Below, one piece after another: positions 24,520 to 33,232 of a stretch of DNA of 64,000 bases. Location: positions 62,001 to 126,000 of the forward strand of contig NZ_JAFBCA010000001.1 of NCBI RefSeq assembly GCF_016907475.1, in the 5' to 3' direction. Both the position numbers and the translations under genes were made by a program. Within the stretch, counting starts at the first letter, position 1, and each line of letters starts with the position of its first letter. The notes under the pieces were generated by a model, which saw only the letters and a program-made list of their open reading frames with translations, made no database searches and was not told the DNA's origin. Source of the stretch: Nocardioides cavernae (GTDB lineage: Bacteria > Actinomycetota > Actinomycetes > Propionibacteriales > Nocardioidaceae).

Positions 24520-26123
24520 GGAGTGACCACCTCTCCCCCGATCCACACCCGCTCGACCCGGGCGGCGCCGATCTCGTCGGGGGCGTCGAAGGGGTCGCGG
24601 TCGAGGAGGACGAGGTCGGCGACCGCGCCGGGCTTGACCATCCCGGCGTCGTCGCGGTGGCACACCCACGCCGACCCGGAGGTGTAGGCCGCGAGGGCGA
24701 CCTCGAGGGAGAGGGACTGATCGGGGAGGAACGGCTCGCTCCCGGTACGCCCGGGTTCCCCGTACGCCATCCGGTGGACCGCGACGTGGATCGCCTCGAG
24801 CGGGTTGGGCGTGCTCACCGGCCAGTCGCTGCCGGCGACGAGGCGGGCGCCGGCGCGGTGGAGGTCGCCGAAGGGGTACTGCCGCGCCGCCCGGTCCTCG
24901 CCGAGGAACGGGATGGTGAGGTCGACCATCTGGTCGTCGAAGCAGGCCCAGAGCGCCTGGATGTTGGCCGCGACCTGGAGCTCCGCGAACCGGGGCACGT
25001 CGGCCGGGTGCACCAGCTGCAGGTGCGCGATCTGGTGGCGGTGCAGCGGTTCGGTGCCCTCGAGCGCGTCGAGGGCCTCGCGGACGCCGCGGTCGCCGAG
25101 CCCGTGGACGTGCACCTGGAAACCGGCCTCGTCGAGAGCACCGACGATGCCACGCAGCGCGACCGGGTCGACGAAGGAGAGGCCCGTGTTGGTCGTCGTG
25201 TGCCCGCACCGGTCGAGGTAGGGCTCGACCAGGGCCGCGGTCCCATTCTCCGCGACACCGTCCTGCATGATCTTCACCGAGGTCGCGGCGAACCGCCCGT
25301 GGGAGTACGCCGTCCGCTTCTCCACCAGCTCGGCGACCTGCTCCAGCCCGCGGTCGCGCTCCCACCACAGCGCCCCGACCACCGAGGCCACGAGGTCGCC
25401 CGAACGGGCAGCGCGCAGGTAGGTCGGTCCGGTGTCCTGCATGCCGGCGTAGGCCCCCACGATGGCGTCCTGCCAGCCGGTGATCCCGAGTGAGAGCAGG
25501 TGGCGCTGGCCCTCGAGCAGCCCGGCGTGGAGCTCGTCGGCCGTCGCCGTCGGGAGCACCGCTAGCACGAGGCCCATCGCACCCTCGTGCAGCACGCCGG
25601 TCGGTTCGCCCGAGGCGTCCCGCTCGACGCGGCCGTCGGCCGGGTCGGGGGTGTCGCGGGTGATGCCGGCGACCTCGAGCGCGCGGCTGTTGACCCATAT
25701 GCCGTGGTGGTCGCGGTTGACCAGCGCGGCGGGGCGGTCGGCGACGACGGAGTCGAGCTCGGCCGCGGTCGGGAGCCCGTCCGGGAAGGCCGCCATCGCC
25801 CAGCCGCCGCCCTGCACCCAGTCGAGGTCACGACGGGAGTCGGAGTACGACGCCACGTGGGCGAGGTAGGCGGCGCGGTCGATCGGCAGGCCGCTGAGGT
25901 CGCAGGTCAGCCGTTCGAGCCCGCCCTGCACCGGGTGGACGTGTGCGTCGGTGAAGCCCGGCAGGAGCAGCGCCCCGCCGCAGTCGACGACCTCGGCGCT
26001 GGGAGTGCGCAGCGAGCCCCCGACGGATGCGACGCGGCCGTCGCGCACGAGCACGTCGCCGACGTCCCCGAGGTGGCGGAAGCCGTTGAAGACGCGTGCG
26101 TCGGTGAAGACGGTGTCCGGCAT
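24516..26123 (-). CDS. amidohydrolase of the YtcJ type
   Basis: A 535-residue metallo-hydrolase of the amidohydrolase 3 family (YtcJ-like). DAHVHP holds the first two His metal ligands, MQDGVAENGTAAL follows, then VHVHGLGD, AHLQLVHP and the final Asp of GSDWPVSTPNPL. The first and last beta strands form the flanking small domain. Substrate is unknown (amide or ester). ATG 26123 is preferred, and another Met three codons earlier is possible. Divergent from the SDR at 26169. Confidence 0.85.
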   Translation of the reverse strand: MPDTVFTDARVFNGFRHLGDVGDVLVRDGRVASVGGSLRTPSAEVVDCGGALLLPGFTDAHVHPVQGGLERLTCDLSGLPIDRAAYLAHVASYSDSRRDLDWVQGGGWAMAAFPDGLPTAAELDSVVADRPAALVNRDHHGIWVNSRALEVAGITRDTPDPADGRVERDASGEPTGVLHEGAMGLVLAVLPTATADELHAGLLEGQRHLLSLGITGWQDAIVGAYAGMQDTGPTYLRAARSGDLVASVVGALWWERDRGLEQVAELVEKRTAYSHGRFAATSVKIMQDGVAENGTAALVEPYLDRCGHTTTNTGLSFVDPVALRGIVGALDEAGFQVHVHGLGDRGVREALDALEGTEPLHRHQIAHLQLVHPADVPRFAELQVAANIQALWACFDDQMVDLTIPFLGEDRAARQYPFGDLHRAGARLVAGSDWPVSTPNPLEAIHVAVHRMAYGEPGRTGSEPFLPDQSLSLEVALAAYTSGSAWVCHRDDAGMVKPGAVADLVLLDRDPFDAPDEIGAARVERVWIGGEVVTP

Positions 26124-26168
26124 GGCGCCCATCGTGGCAGGCCGCCGGCCCGCGCTACGGTCGATCGC

Positions 26169-26963
26169 ATGCAGATCGACCTCACCGGCAAGAGCGCCCT
26201 CGTCACCGGATCCACCCAGGGCATCGGCCTGGCGATCGCCCAAGGCCTCGCCTCCGCGGGCGCCCGGGTGGGCGTCAACGGGCGGTCCGAGGAGTCGGTC
26301 GGCCGGGCGGTCGACGAGCTCCGGGCCGCGGTCCACGGCGCGGACGTCGTACCCGTCGTGGCCGACGTCGCCACCGACGACGGCTTCGCCGCGGCGGTCG
26401 AGGCGATGCCGGAGGTCGACGCGCTGGTCAACAACCTCGGCATCTTCGAGAGCCGGCCGGCGCTGGAGATCACCGACGAGGAGTGGCGGCGGGTCTTCGA
26501 GGTCAACGTCCTCGCGAGCGTCCGGCTGACCCGACACCACCTGCCGGAGATGGCGCGGCGCGGCTGGGGCCGGATCCTCTACATCGCCAGCGACTCGGCC
26601 GTCGTGACACCGGTCGAGATGATCCACTACGGCATGTCCAAGACGGCACTGCTGGCGGTCTCGCGCGGCTTCGCGAAGGAGGCCGCCGGGACGGGCGTGA
26701 CCGTGAACTCCGTCATCGCCGGGCCGACCCACACCGGCGGCGTCGAGGACTTCGTGCGCAGCCTGGTCGGTGACGACCTCCCGTGGGACGAGGCGCAGCG
26801 CGAGTTCATGACGAAGCACCGTCCGCAGTCGCTGCTCCAGCGACTCATCGAGCCCCACGAGATCGCCGCGATGGTGACCTACCTCAGCTCCCCGCTCGCC
26901 TCCGCGACCACGGGCGGTGCGCTGCGGGTGGACGGCGGGTACGTCGACGCGATCCTGCCCTGA
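26169..26963 (+). CDS. short-chain dehydrogenase/reductase
   Basis: A 264-residue classical SDR. ALVTGSTQGIGLAIA is the NAD(P) glycine motif, ADVA and VNNLGIFES come next, and the catalytic set is Ser (IASDSAVVTPVEM), Tyr and Lys (HYGMSKTALL). The insert VEDFVRSLVGDDLPWDEAQ before the C-terminal helix and the GGALRVDGGYVDAI end are those of ketoacyl-reductase-like enzymes. The substrate is not predictable. It shares a divergent region of about 45 bases with the amidohydrolase gene. Confidence 0.85.
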   Translation: MQIDLTGKSALVTGSTQGIGLAIAQGLASAGARVGVNGRSEESVGRAVDELRAAVHGADVVPVVADVATDDGFAAAVEAMPEVDALVNNLGIFESRPALEITDEEWRRVFEVNVLASVRLTRHHLPEMARRGWGRILYIASDSAVVTPVEMIHYGMSKTALLAVSRGFAKEAAGTGVTVNSVIAGPTHTGGVEDFVRSLVGDDLPWDEAQREFMTKHRPQSLLQRLIEPHEIAAMVTYLSSPLASATTGGALRVDGGYVDAILP

Positions 26964-26972
26964 GGGCGGGCC

Positions 26973-27479
26973 TCAGCTGCCGTCGAGCCCGCGCCGGTGC
27001 AGCTCACGGACGCGGTCGTCGTACGGCGACACGGGTCCGTGGACGCTCACGCCCGGGGCGACGTCGGTGATCGGCAGCGCGGCGACCGGCGAGGCGGGCA
27101 GCCCCCACCCGGCCCGCCACTGCGAGAGCTGCGCGGACGAGGCGGCGTACACGATCGACCCGAGCCCGACCCACGCGTGGCCGGCGGCGCACATCGGGCA
27201 GTGCTCGCCCGAGGTGTAGACGACGCAGCCCGCGCGCTCCTCCTCGGGCACGTGGGCGGCGGCCCACTGCGCGAGCTCGAGCTCGGGGTGGGCCGTCGGG
27301 TCAGAGCCGGAGACCTCGCGGTTGCGCCCGCTGCGCAGGACGGCACCCGAGGCGTCCACCAGCACCGAGCCGAAGGCGCCGTCCCCGTCCCCGAGCGCCT
27401 CCTCGGCGAGGCGCAGGCACAGCTCGAGGTGGTCGGCCGCTCCGGGCAGGTCCGGCAGGTCGGGTGACATGGGCTCCAT
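26973..27479 (-). CDS. cytidine/deoxycytidylate-type deaminase
   Basis: A 168-residue zinc deaminase of the CMP/dCMP and guanine deaminase superfamily. The zinc site is HPELELAQ (His and catalytic Glu) with the two Cys of SGEHCPMCAAGHAW. The GDGAFGSVLVDASGAVLR strand pair opens the fold. It may act on a free base, nucleoside or side product, as tRNA editing enzymes need extra elements not seen here. The start is ATG 27479 or 27470. It ends 10 bases after the SDR gene. Confidence 0.8.
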   Translation of the reverse strand: MEPMSPDLPDLPGAADHLELCLRLAEEALGDGDGAFGSVLVDASGAVLRSGRNREVSGSDPTAHPELELAQWAAAHVPEEERAGCVVYTSGEHCPMCAAGHAWVGLGSIVYAASSAQLSQWRAGWGLPASPVAALPITDVAPGVSVHGPVSPYDDRVRELHRRGLDGS

Positions 27480-27570
27480 CTGACCCGATCCGAGCCTGCG
27501 CGGACAAGGGTGCAGAGCGCACCCCTTCGGGCGGTCTGTGCTGCCGAGGCGTCTGCCTAGTGTCGAAGCC

Positions 27571-28014
27571 ATGACCACCGTCAGCCGCACCTTCGACGTC
27601 CACCCTCAGCCCGCTGTCGTCATCGACTACCTCAAGGACTTCGGCAACGCCGAGCAGTGGGACCCCGGCACCGAGTCGTGCACGCGGCACGACTCCGGCC
27701 CCGTCCAGGTGGGCTCGTCGTGGCACAACGTCTCGAAGATCGCCGGCGTGACGACCGAGCTGACCTACACGCTCCAGGAGCTGACCGACGACACGATCAC
27801 GCTGGTCGGGCACAACGACACCGCGCGCTCCGTGGACACGATCACGGTCGTGCCGAGCCCCGACGGTCCGGGCAGCCGCATCACCTACGAGGCGGTCATC
27901 GAGCTCAAGGGGGCGGCCAAGGTCGCCGACCCGGTCATGAAGATCGTCTTCGAGAAGATCGGCAGCGACACCGAGGACGACATGACGACCGTCCTCAACC
28001 GTCTCGCCGCCTGA
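27571..28014 (+). CDS. SRPBCC-family protein
   Basis: A 147-residue lipid-binding-fold protein: VVIDYLKDFGNAEQWDPGTESC, SKIAGVTTELTYTLQELT and KVADPVMKIVFEKIGSDTED as the closing helix. Such actinobacterial proteins are polyketide-cyclase-like. It is a single gene. A short hairpin of GGGTGC/GCACCC (27508-27524) lies in the divergent promoter region shared with the deaminase. Confidence 0.8.
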   Translation: MTTVSRTFDVHPQPAVVIDYLKDFGNAEQWDPGTESCTRHDSGPVQVGSSWHNVSKIAGVTTELTYTLQELTDDTITLVGHNDTARSVDTITVVPSPDGPGSRITYEAVIELKGAAKVADPVMKIVFEKIGSDTEDDMTTVLNRLAA

Positions 28015-28068
28015 CCTCCGCGCGCCGTAGTCTCGGTGCCACCACGCCGTACGACGAGCGGAGGGGCG

Positions 28069-28875
28069 ATGGCCGGGGACGACGAGCGCTACAACTCCGC
28101 GGGACGCCTGCGGAGGTCGGCGTACGACACCGAGATGGAGCGGCTGCAGGAGCAGCTGGTGCTGCTGCAGTACTGGATCCAGTCCCAGGGGCTCAAGGTC
28201 CTGGTGGTCTTCGAGGGCCGTGGCTCGGCCGGCAAGGGCGGCGTGATCAAGCGGATCACCGAGCGCACCAGCCCGCGCACGGTGCGGATCGCGGCGCTGC
28301 CGAGGCCGACCGACCGCGAGCGCACCCAGTGGTACTTCCAGCGCTACGTCGAGCACCTTCCGGCCGGCGGGGAGATGGTCCTGCTCGACCGCAGCTGGTA
28401 CAACCGCTCGAACGTCGAGTGGGTGATGGGCTTCTGCACCGAGGAGGAGCACCAGGAGTTCCTGCGCAGCTGCCCGGAGTTCGAGCGGATGCTGGTGCGC
28501 TCGGGGATCGTGGTCCTGAAGTACTGGTTCTCCGTGAGTGCCGAGGAGCAGCGACGCCGCTTCGAGGCCCGCAACGACGAGCCGCTCAAGCGGTGGAAGC
28601 TGTCCGACATGGACCTCGCCGAGCGCGAGCTCTACGTCCGCTACTCGATGGCGAAGGACACCACCTTCCAGTACACCGACATCAAGCAGGCGCCCTGGTA
28701 CGTCGTCCCGTCCGACGACAAGCGCGCGGCGAGGCTCAACTGCATCAGCCACCTGCTCTCGCAGTTCGCCTACGAGGACGTGGCGCCGCCGCGCGTCGAG
28801 CTGCCCGAGGTCCGCGACATCCCCTACGTCCGGCCGCCGCTGCACGAGCAGACCTTCGTGCCCCAGGTGTTCTGA
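28069..28875 (+). CDS. ppk2: polyphosphate kinase 2 family
   Basis: A 268-residue PPK2 enzyme, which uses polyphosphate to phosphorylate nucleoside diphosphates or monophosphates. The Walker A is EGRGSAGKGG at 49-58 and the Walker B region LLDRSWYNRS. FSVSAEEQRRRFEARNDEPLKRWKLSDMDL and the C-terminal VPSDDKRAARLNCISHLL are PPK2 hallmarks. The residue at 52 is Gly where PPK2 proteins that I know have Asp (GRD), which may affect catalysis. GGAGGGG lies just before ATG 28069. Confidence 0.88.
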   Translation: MAGDDERYNSAGRLRRSAYDTEMERLQEQLVLLQYWIQSQGLKVLVVFEGRGSAGKGGVIKRITERTSPRTVRIAALPRPTDRERTQWYFQRYVEHLPAGGEMVLLDRSWYNRSNVEWVMGFCTEEEHQEFLRSCPEFERMLVRSGIVVLKYWFSVSAEEQRRRFEARNDEPLKRWKLSDMDLAERELYVRYSMAKDTTFQYTDIKQAPWYVVPSDDKRAARLNCISHLLSQFAYEDVAPPRVELPEVRDIPYVRPPLHEQTFVPQVF

Positions 28876-28943
28876 GGCGCACGCCGCTTCGGTCGCTGGT
28901 CGAGGAGGGCGCCCCGCGCCCGTCACGAGACCTGGACGCGACC

Positions 28944-29018
28944 AACGTAGGCAGTTCAACCGGCAGCCCGCTCACCTCGCGCTCGGCGCACCAGACGTAC
29001 GCCCGAACTGCCTACGTT
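28944..29018. repeat. 14-bp inverted repeat element
   Basis: AACGTAGGCAGTTC (28944-28957) is the exact reverse complement of GAACTGCCTACGTT (29005-29018), with 47 bases between, after the ppk2 stop. The arms are too long for a chance match and the position suggests a transcript-end structure, an operator or the relic of a small mobile element. Confidence 0.6.
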
Positions 29019-29031
29019 ATGCAGGCTGTCG

Positions 29032-29097
29032 CGCACGTGCGGCAGTTGTTGCCCTCGATCCCGGCACGCGGGGGTGACATCCGCCGCACGTGCGGCA
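29032..29097. repeat. CGCACGTGCGGCA direct repeat
   Basis: CGCACGTGCGGCA occurs at 29032-29044 and 29085-29097 in the same orientation. The second copy sits inside the perfect palindrome CCGCACGTGCGG. Both lie downstream of the TetR gene's stop (29099) and next to the 14-bp inverted repeat. Confidence 0.55.
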
Positions 29098-29098
29098 A

Positions 29099-29668
29099 TC
29101 AGGACGCTGCCGGCAGGACCAGTTCGGCGATGGCTCGCGCCTCGGTCAGCGGATCGGCCGGCGCGCCGCGCAGCAGGCTGGCCAGGGCGCCGTTGTAGAC
29201 CACGACGAGCCGGGCGACCGTCGCCTCCGGATCGGCGAGGCCCGCGTCGTCGACGAGCTCGCGCAACCGCTCCACCAGGGCGGTGGTGTCGGCCTCGACG
29301 AGGCGCAGGACGGGGTCGTCCGTTCCGTCTCGCGGGCGCTCGGACGCGGTCGCGAGGAAGCAGCACCACTGGGTCGTGCCCGACGTGCGGCGGAACTCGA
29401 CCAGCGCGTCGAAGAGGGCGAGCACACGGTCCCGCGGCGAGCCGGCCGCCGCGATCGAGGCTTCCCACTGGGAGGTCCAGGCCGCGAGCCGGCGCTCCAG
29501 CACCGCTGACAGGAGCCGGTCCTTGCTGCCGACGTGCTGGTAGAGCGTGGCGATGGCGACGCCCGCCTCGGACGCGACGCGGTCGACGCCGGTCACCCCG
29601 ATGCCGTCGACGAAGAAGAGCCGCTCGGCGGTGTCGAGGATGCGCTCGCGGGTGTCGGTCCTGGCCAC
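29099..29668 (-). CDS. TetR-family transcriptional regulator
   Basis: A 189-residue TetR regulator with the N-terminal helix-turn-helix at about 10-55 (RERILDTAERLFFVDGIGVTGVDRVASEAGVAIATLYQHVGSKDRLL) and a ligand-binding C-terminal part. It is divergent from an MFS transporter gene, with two operators in the 38-bp gap, so it most likely represses the transporter and itself and is released by the exported compound. Confidence 0.85.
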   Translation of the reverse strand: MARTDTRERILDTAERLFFVDGIGVTGVDRVASEAGVAIATLYQHVGSKDRLLSAVLERRLAAWTSQWEASIAAAGSPRDRVLALFDALVEFRRTSGTTQWCCFLATASERPRDGTDDPVLRLVEADTTALVERLRELVDDAGLADPEATVARLVVVYNGALASLLRGAPADPLTEARAIAELVLPAAS

Positions 29669-29677
29669 ACCTGCAGC

Positions 29678-29708
29678 ATAACGCTCGTTATGGTAGAACG
29701 GTCGTTAT
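29678..29708. promoter_or_regulatory. paired TetR operators
   Basis: ATAACGCTCGTTAT (29678-29691) is a perfect palindrome of ATAACG/CGTTAT. A near copy AGAACGGTCGTTAT (29695-29708) begins 17 bases later. Both sit between the divergent TetR and MFS genes. The second covers the MFS start codon at 29707, so binding would block that gene. Confidence 0.7.
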
Positions 29709-30867
29709 GGTCACCGAGGCGCACGTCGAGCAGCGCTCCGCCGCGAGGAGCGTCGCTGTCGCGCTGGCGGGCACCCTGCTGATCGCCTCGACGTACGGCA
29801 TGGCGCGGTTCGGCGTCGGGCTCTTCGCACCGCGTCTCGTCGCCGAGCGTCCGGCACTGGCACCGGTCGTCGGCTGGGCGGCCGCGGCCCAGTTCGTGTC
29901 GTACTCGGTCGCTGCGTCGGTCGCGGCCCGGGTCTCGGACCGCCGGCCCGGCGCCGCCGTGCTGGTCGCAGGGACCACCGCCGCGCTGGGCTGCATCGGC
30001 GTCGCGACGACCGCGTCACCGGGCTGGTTCGTCGCCCTCGTCTTCCTGGGCGGGACCGGCGCGGGCCTCGCGTCGCCTGCCCTGGTGCGCCTCGTCGACG
30101 CCGTCACCCCGCCCCACGCGGCCGCGACCGCCCAGTCCCTGGTCAACACCGGGACGGCGGTCGGTGTCGTCGTCGCCGGCGCCCTTGCCTTCGCGGTCCC
30201 GTCCACCGCCGGCGCCTGGTGGACCATGGCTGCGCTCAACGCCCTCGCCGCCGCCGGCGTGCTCCTGCTCGTGCGCGGCCGCGCCGGTCTCGGCGAACCG
30301 GCCGCGGCGGCCAGCGAGACGTCGTACGACTGGCACCCCCTCGCGACGCCGGCGGCCGCGGCGGTGGTCGTCGGGGCGGGCTCGGCGCTCCTGTGGTCCT
30401 ACGGCCCGCTCATCGCGACCGGGCCGGGGCCGGTCGACGACGGCAGCGTCGGGTTCCTGTGGATCGCGCTCGGGCTGGGCGGGCTCCTTGGTCCGCTGAC
30501 CGGTCGGCTCGTCGAGCGCCGCGGGCTGGCGCGGGCCTGGGCCTGGTCCGTCGGCGCGGTGGCCGTCGCCTCCGTCGCCCTGGCCGGCGCGGTCGGCCTC
30601 GGCCTCGCGTGGCCGGCGTACGTCGCCATGGCGTGCTTCGGCGCCGGCTACATGTGCCTGTCGGGCGTGTTGATCCTGTGGGCGCGGGACGCGTGGCCCG
30701 AGGCGGCCGGTCGCGGGACGTCGGTGCTCTTCGTCGCGCTGGCGGTCGGCCAGGCGGTCGGAGCGGTCGGCTTCGACCTGTGGCTCGACGTCGCCGGCGC
30801 CGTCACCGCCTGCCTGACCGCCGCCCTCCTCTGTCTCGCAGGAGCGTCGTCGGTCAGGCGTCGCTGA
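29707..30867 (+). CDS. MFS transporter (DHA-type)
   Basis: A 386-residue major-facilitator protein with about twelve hydrophobic helices, beginning VALAGTLLIASTYGMARFGVGLF. The loop SDRRPGAAVLVAGTT between helices 2 and 3 matches the family signature. It belongs to the drug:H+ antiporter-like group and probably exports a small molecule. It is controlled by the neighbouring TetR protein. Its end overlaps the convergent oxidoreductase gene by 14 bases. Confidence 0.82.
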   Translation: MVTEAHVEQRSAARSVAVALAGTLLIASTYGMARFGVGLFAPRLVAERPALAPVVGWAAAAQFVSYSVAASVAARVSDRRPGAAVLVAGTTAALGCIGVATTASPGWFVALVFLGGTGAGLASPALVRLVDAVTPPHAAATAQSLVNTGTAVGVVVAGALAFAVPSTAGAWWTMAALNALAAAGVLLLVRGRAGLGEPAAAASETSYDWHPLATPAAAAVVVGAGSALLWSYGPLIATGPGPVDDGSVGFLWIALGLGGLLGPLTGRLVERRGLARAWAWSVGAVAVASVALAGAVGLGLAWPAYVAMACFGAGYMCLSGVLILWARDAWPEAAGRGTSVLFVALAVGQAVGAVGFDLWLDVAGAVTACLTAALLCLAGASSVRRR

Positions 30868-31876
30868 GGTCGATCAGCACCTTGCCGACCGCACCGTCCT
30901 CGACGGCCGCGTGGGCCTCGGCGGTCTGCTCGAGCGGGTAGTGGTGCAGCGGCAGCCCGTGGTCCTCGCCGGCCCCGTAGGCGCCGTCGGCGACCGCGGC
31001 CGTGATGTCGTCGGCCGCCGCGCGCAGCGCCGCCTCCCCGACCGTGTAGAGCAGCACCCACTGGAAGCGGGCGTTGGTCGAGAACGTCTCGCGGACGCTG
31101 ATGCTCACCTCGTCGCCGCCGTTGTTGGCGTAGATCGCGATGGTGCCGCGCGGCTTGATGACACGCAGGTCGAGCTTGAGGTTCTGCGCGGGTGCCACCT
31201 CGACGACGATGTCCACGCCGTCGGGCGCCAGGGCGCGGACGGCGTCGGCGGTGTCGCCCCCGCGGTAGTTCACCGTGTGGTGCGCACCGGCGGCGGTCGC
31301 GAGCCGCGCCTTGTCGTCGCTGCTGACCGTGGCGATGACGGTCGCTCCGGCCCACCGCGCGAGCTGGATCGCTGCGTTGCCGACCGCGCCTGCGCCGCCG
31401 GCGACGAGCACGGTCCGCCCGGACAGGGCGCCCGGGGCGAGCCGGTCGGGCCCGTCCTCGGAGGTGGTCAGGGCGCGGTGGGCGGTGATCGCCGGGACGC
31501 CGAGCGAGGCGCCCACGTCGTACGACGCCCCCTCGGGCAGCGTGGTCAGGTGGCCGACGGGGAGCACGACCAGCTCCTGCGCGGTGCCGCCGGGGCGCCG
31601 GTGCTGCGCGAGCATCGTCCAGACCCGGTCGCCCACCGCGAGGCCGTCGACGTCGGGGCCGACCGCGTCGACGACACCGGAGCCGTCCTGGCCGGGCACG
31701 ACCTCGGGGAAGGCGAGCTCGCCCATGCCGCCGGCGCGGAACTTCCAGTCGGTCGGGTTGACGCCGGCGCGGACGATCCGCACCCGGACCTCGCCCGGTC
31801 CCGGCTCGGTCGCCTCGCGCTCGACCACCTCGAGGACCGAGCTGTCGCCTGTCTCGGTGTAGACCACGGCACGCAT
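30854..31876 (-). CDS. quinone oxidoreductase-like MDR protein
   Basis: A 340-residue medium-chain reductase of the NADPH:quinone oxidoreductase group. There are no zinc-binding cysteines. PGEVRVRIVRAGVNPTDWK and VVPGQDGSGVV open the catalytic part, and VLVAGGAGAVGNAAIQLARWAGATVIATVSS is the NADPH fold. The C-terminal HHYPLEQTAEAHAAVEDGAVGKVLI is standard. It is convergent with the MFS gene. Confidence 0.85.
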   Translation of the reverse strand: MRAVVYTETGDSSVLEVVEREATEPGPGEVRVRIVRAGVNPTDWKFRAGGMGELAFPEVVPGQDGSGVVDAVGPDVDGLAVGDRVWTMLAQHRRPGGTAQELVVLPVGHLTTLPEGASYDVGASLGVPAITAHRALTTSEDGPDRLAPGALSGRTVLVAGGAGAVGNAAIQLARWAGATVIATVSSDDKARLATAAGAHHTVNYRGGDTADAVRALAPDGVDIVVEVAPAQNLKLDLRVIKPRGTIAIYANNGGDEVSISVRETFSTNARFQWVLLYTVGEAALRAAADDITAAVADGAYGAGEDHGLPLHHYPLEQTAEAHAAVEDGAVGKVLIDLSDA

Positions 31877-31946
31877 CGCGCTTCTCCTTCGTCGGGGACG
31901 TGTGGTGTGCCTCAACGCACGCACCCCGCCGACTATGCCGCCCCGG

Positions 31947-32999
31947 TCAGGCAGTCGTCCCGAAGCGCCACTCGAGGTGGGCGGCGTACGTCTCCCCCGG
32001 CCGCAGCGTCGCCGACGGCCACTCGGGCCGGTTCGGCGAGTCGGGGAACAGCTGCGGCTCGAGCGCGACGCCGTCGCCCTGGCGGTAGCGGCCGCCGCTG
32101 GTCGAGCGGCGGGTGCCGTCGAGGAAGTTGCCGGTGTAGACCTGCAGGCCCGGCTGGTCGCTCCACAGCTCGACGGTGGTGCGCGTCCTCGGCGAGGCGA
32201 GCTTTGCGGCGCGACGCAGGCCGGTTCCGCGCACGACGTAGTTGTGGTCGATGCCGCGGGCCTCGACGACCTGCGGGTGCTCCGTGCGCAACGCCGATCC
32301 GATGGGCTTCGGGCTGCGGAAGTCGAAGGGCGTGCCGTCGACGGGGACATGGCCGCCGAGCGGGATGCCGGTCGCGTCGACCGGGGTGAGCTCGTCGGCC
32401 TCGACGAGCAGCTCGTGGCCGTCGATCGTGCCTGCGCCCTCACCGTCGAGGTCGAAGTAGGCGTGGTTAGTCAGGTTGACCACCGTGGGGGCGTCAGTCG
32501 TCGCCTCCATCGTGACGCGGACGGTGTCCTTCTCCACCCGGTAGCGGACCCGCGCAGAGACGGTCCCCGGGAACCCCTGGTCCCCGTCCGGGCTCACCAA
32601 CGACAGCACCAGCTCGTCGGCGTCGTGCGACGCGACGTCCCACAGGCGTACGTCGAACCCCTCGGGGCCGCCGTGCAGGCTGTTGCCCCGGTCGTGGGTG
32701 CGGACCTCGACGTCCCGGCCGTCGAGGGTGAAGTGGCCGCCGGCGATGCGGTTGGCGTACCGCCCGATGGTCCCGCCGATGTAGTCGCCGCTCGTGAGCC
32801 GCTCCTCGGCGTCCGGGTGCCCGAGCACGACGTTGCGCCGCTCCCCGTCACCGCACGTCACCACCAGCCGGTGGACCGTCGCGCCCAGCGTCAGCACCTC
32901 GACCACCGGCCCGGGATCGGCACCGATCGTCAGCAGGCGGACGTCACGTCCGTCGGGCACCTGGCCGAACACGCGGTCGTGGGTCGGGTCGTGGGTCAC
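31947..32999 (-). CDS. galM: aldose 1-epimerase (galactose mutarotase)
   Basis: A 350-residue aldose 1-epimerase, interconverting alpha and beta anomers of sugars. IGRYANRIAGGHFTLDG, VNLTNHAYFDLDGEG (catalytic His) and VALEPQLFPDSPN (catalytic Glu) are all present, as is GIDHNYVV. Its sugar could be any free hexose. No sugar transporter is next to it. The gene stands alone between a reductase and an MscS-like gene. Confidence 0.88.
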   Translation of the reverse strand: MTHDPTHDRVFGQVPDGRDVRLLTIGADPGPVVEVLTLGATVHRLVVTCGDGERRNVVLGHPDAEERLTSGDYIGGTIGRYANRIAGGHFTLDGRDVEVRTHDRGNSLHGGPEGFDVRLWDVASHDADELVLSLVSPDGDQGFPGTVSARVRYRVEKDTVRVTMEATTDAPTVVNLTNHAYFDLDGEGAGTIDGHELLVEADELTPVDATGIPLGGHVPVDGTPFDFRSPKPIGSALRTEHPQVVEARGIDHNYVVRGTGLRRAAKLASPRTRTTVELWSDQPGLQVYTGNFLDGTRRSTSGGRYRQGDGVALEPQLFPDSPNRPEWPSATLRPGETYAAHLEWRFGTTA

Positions 33000-33098
33000 G
33001 GGGTCAATCTTCGGTCATCCTGCGGGTGCGCCGTGGACCTTCCTCCGACCCTGCGCCCTCGGGCCGAGGCGTACGCCGCTTCCGGCGCACGAGAAGGA

Positions 33099-33132
33099 CC
33101 GCCCGTCCCTCCTCAGGAGGAGCGACGGGCGG
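33099..33132. terminator. strong hairpin between aldose epimerase and MscS-like genes
   Basis: CCGCCCGTC (33099-33107) pairs with GACGGGCGG (33124-33132), with an inner CCTCC/GGAGG stem, giving a long GC-rich hairpin. It lies downstream of the mscS-like gene (ends 33233) and upstream of the epimerase gene. There is no T tract, so it may be rho-assisted. Confidence 0.5.
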
Positions 33133-33232
33133 CCCGTGGGTGGACGGATCAGACGACCAGTCCGGTGCGATCAACCTTGCGGTGGAAACGCATCCGGTGA
33201 GACCGCCGAGGATGGCGGTGCCGGTCTCGTGC

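Noticed and set aside
28944..29097. An insertion sequence
   Set aside because: There is no transposase gene, the element is about 150 bp and no target-site duplication is obvious. A miniature element cannot be excluded.
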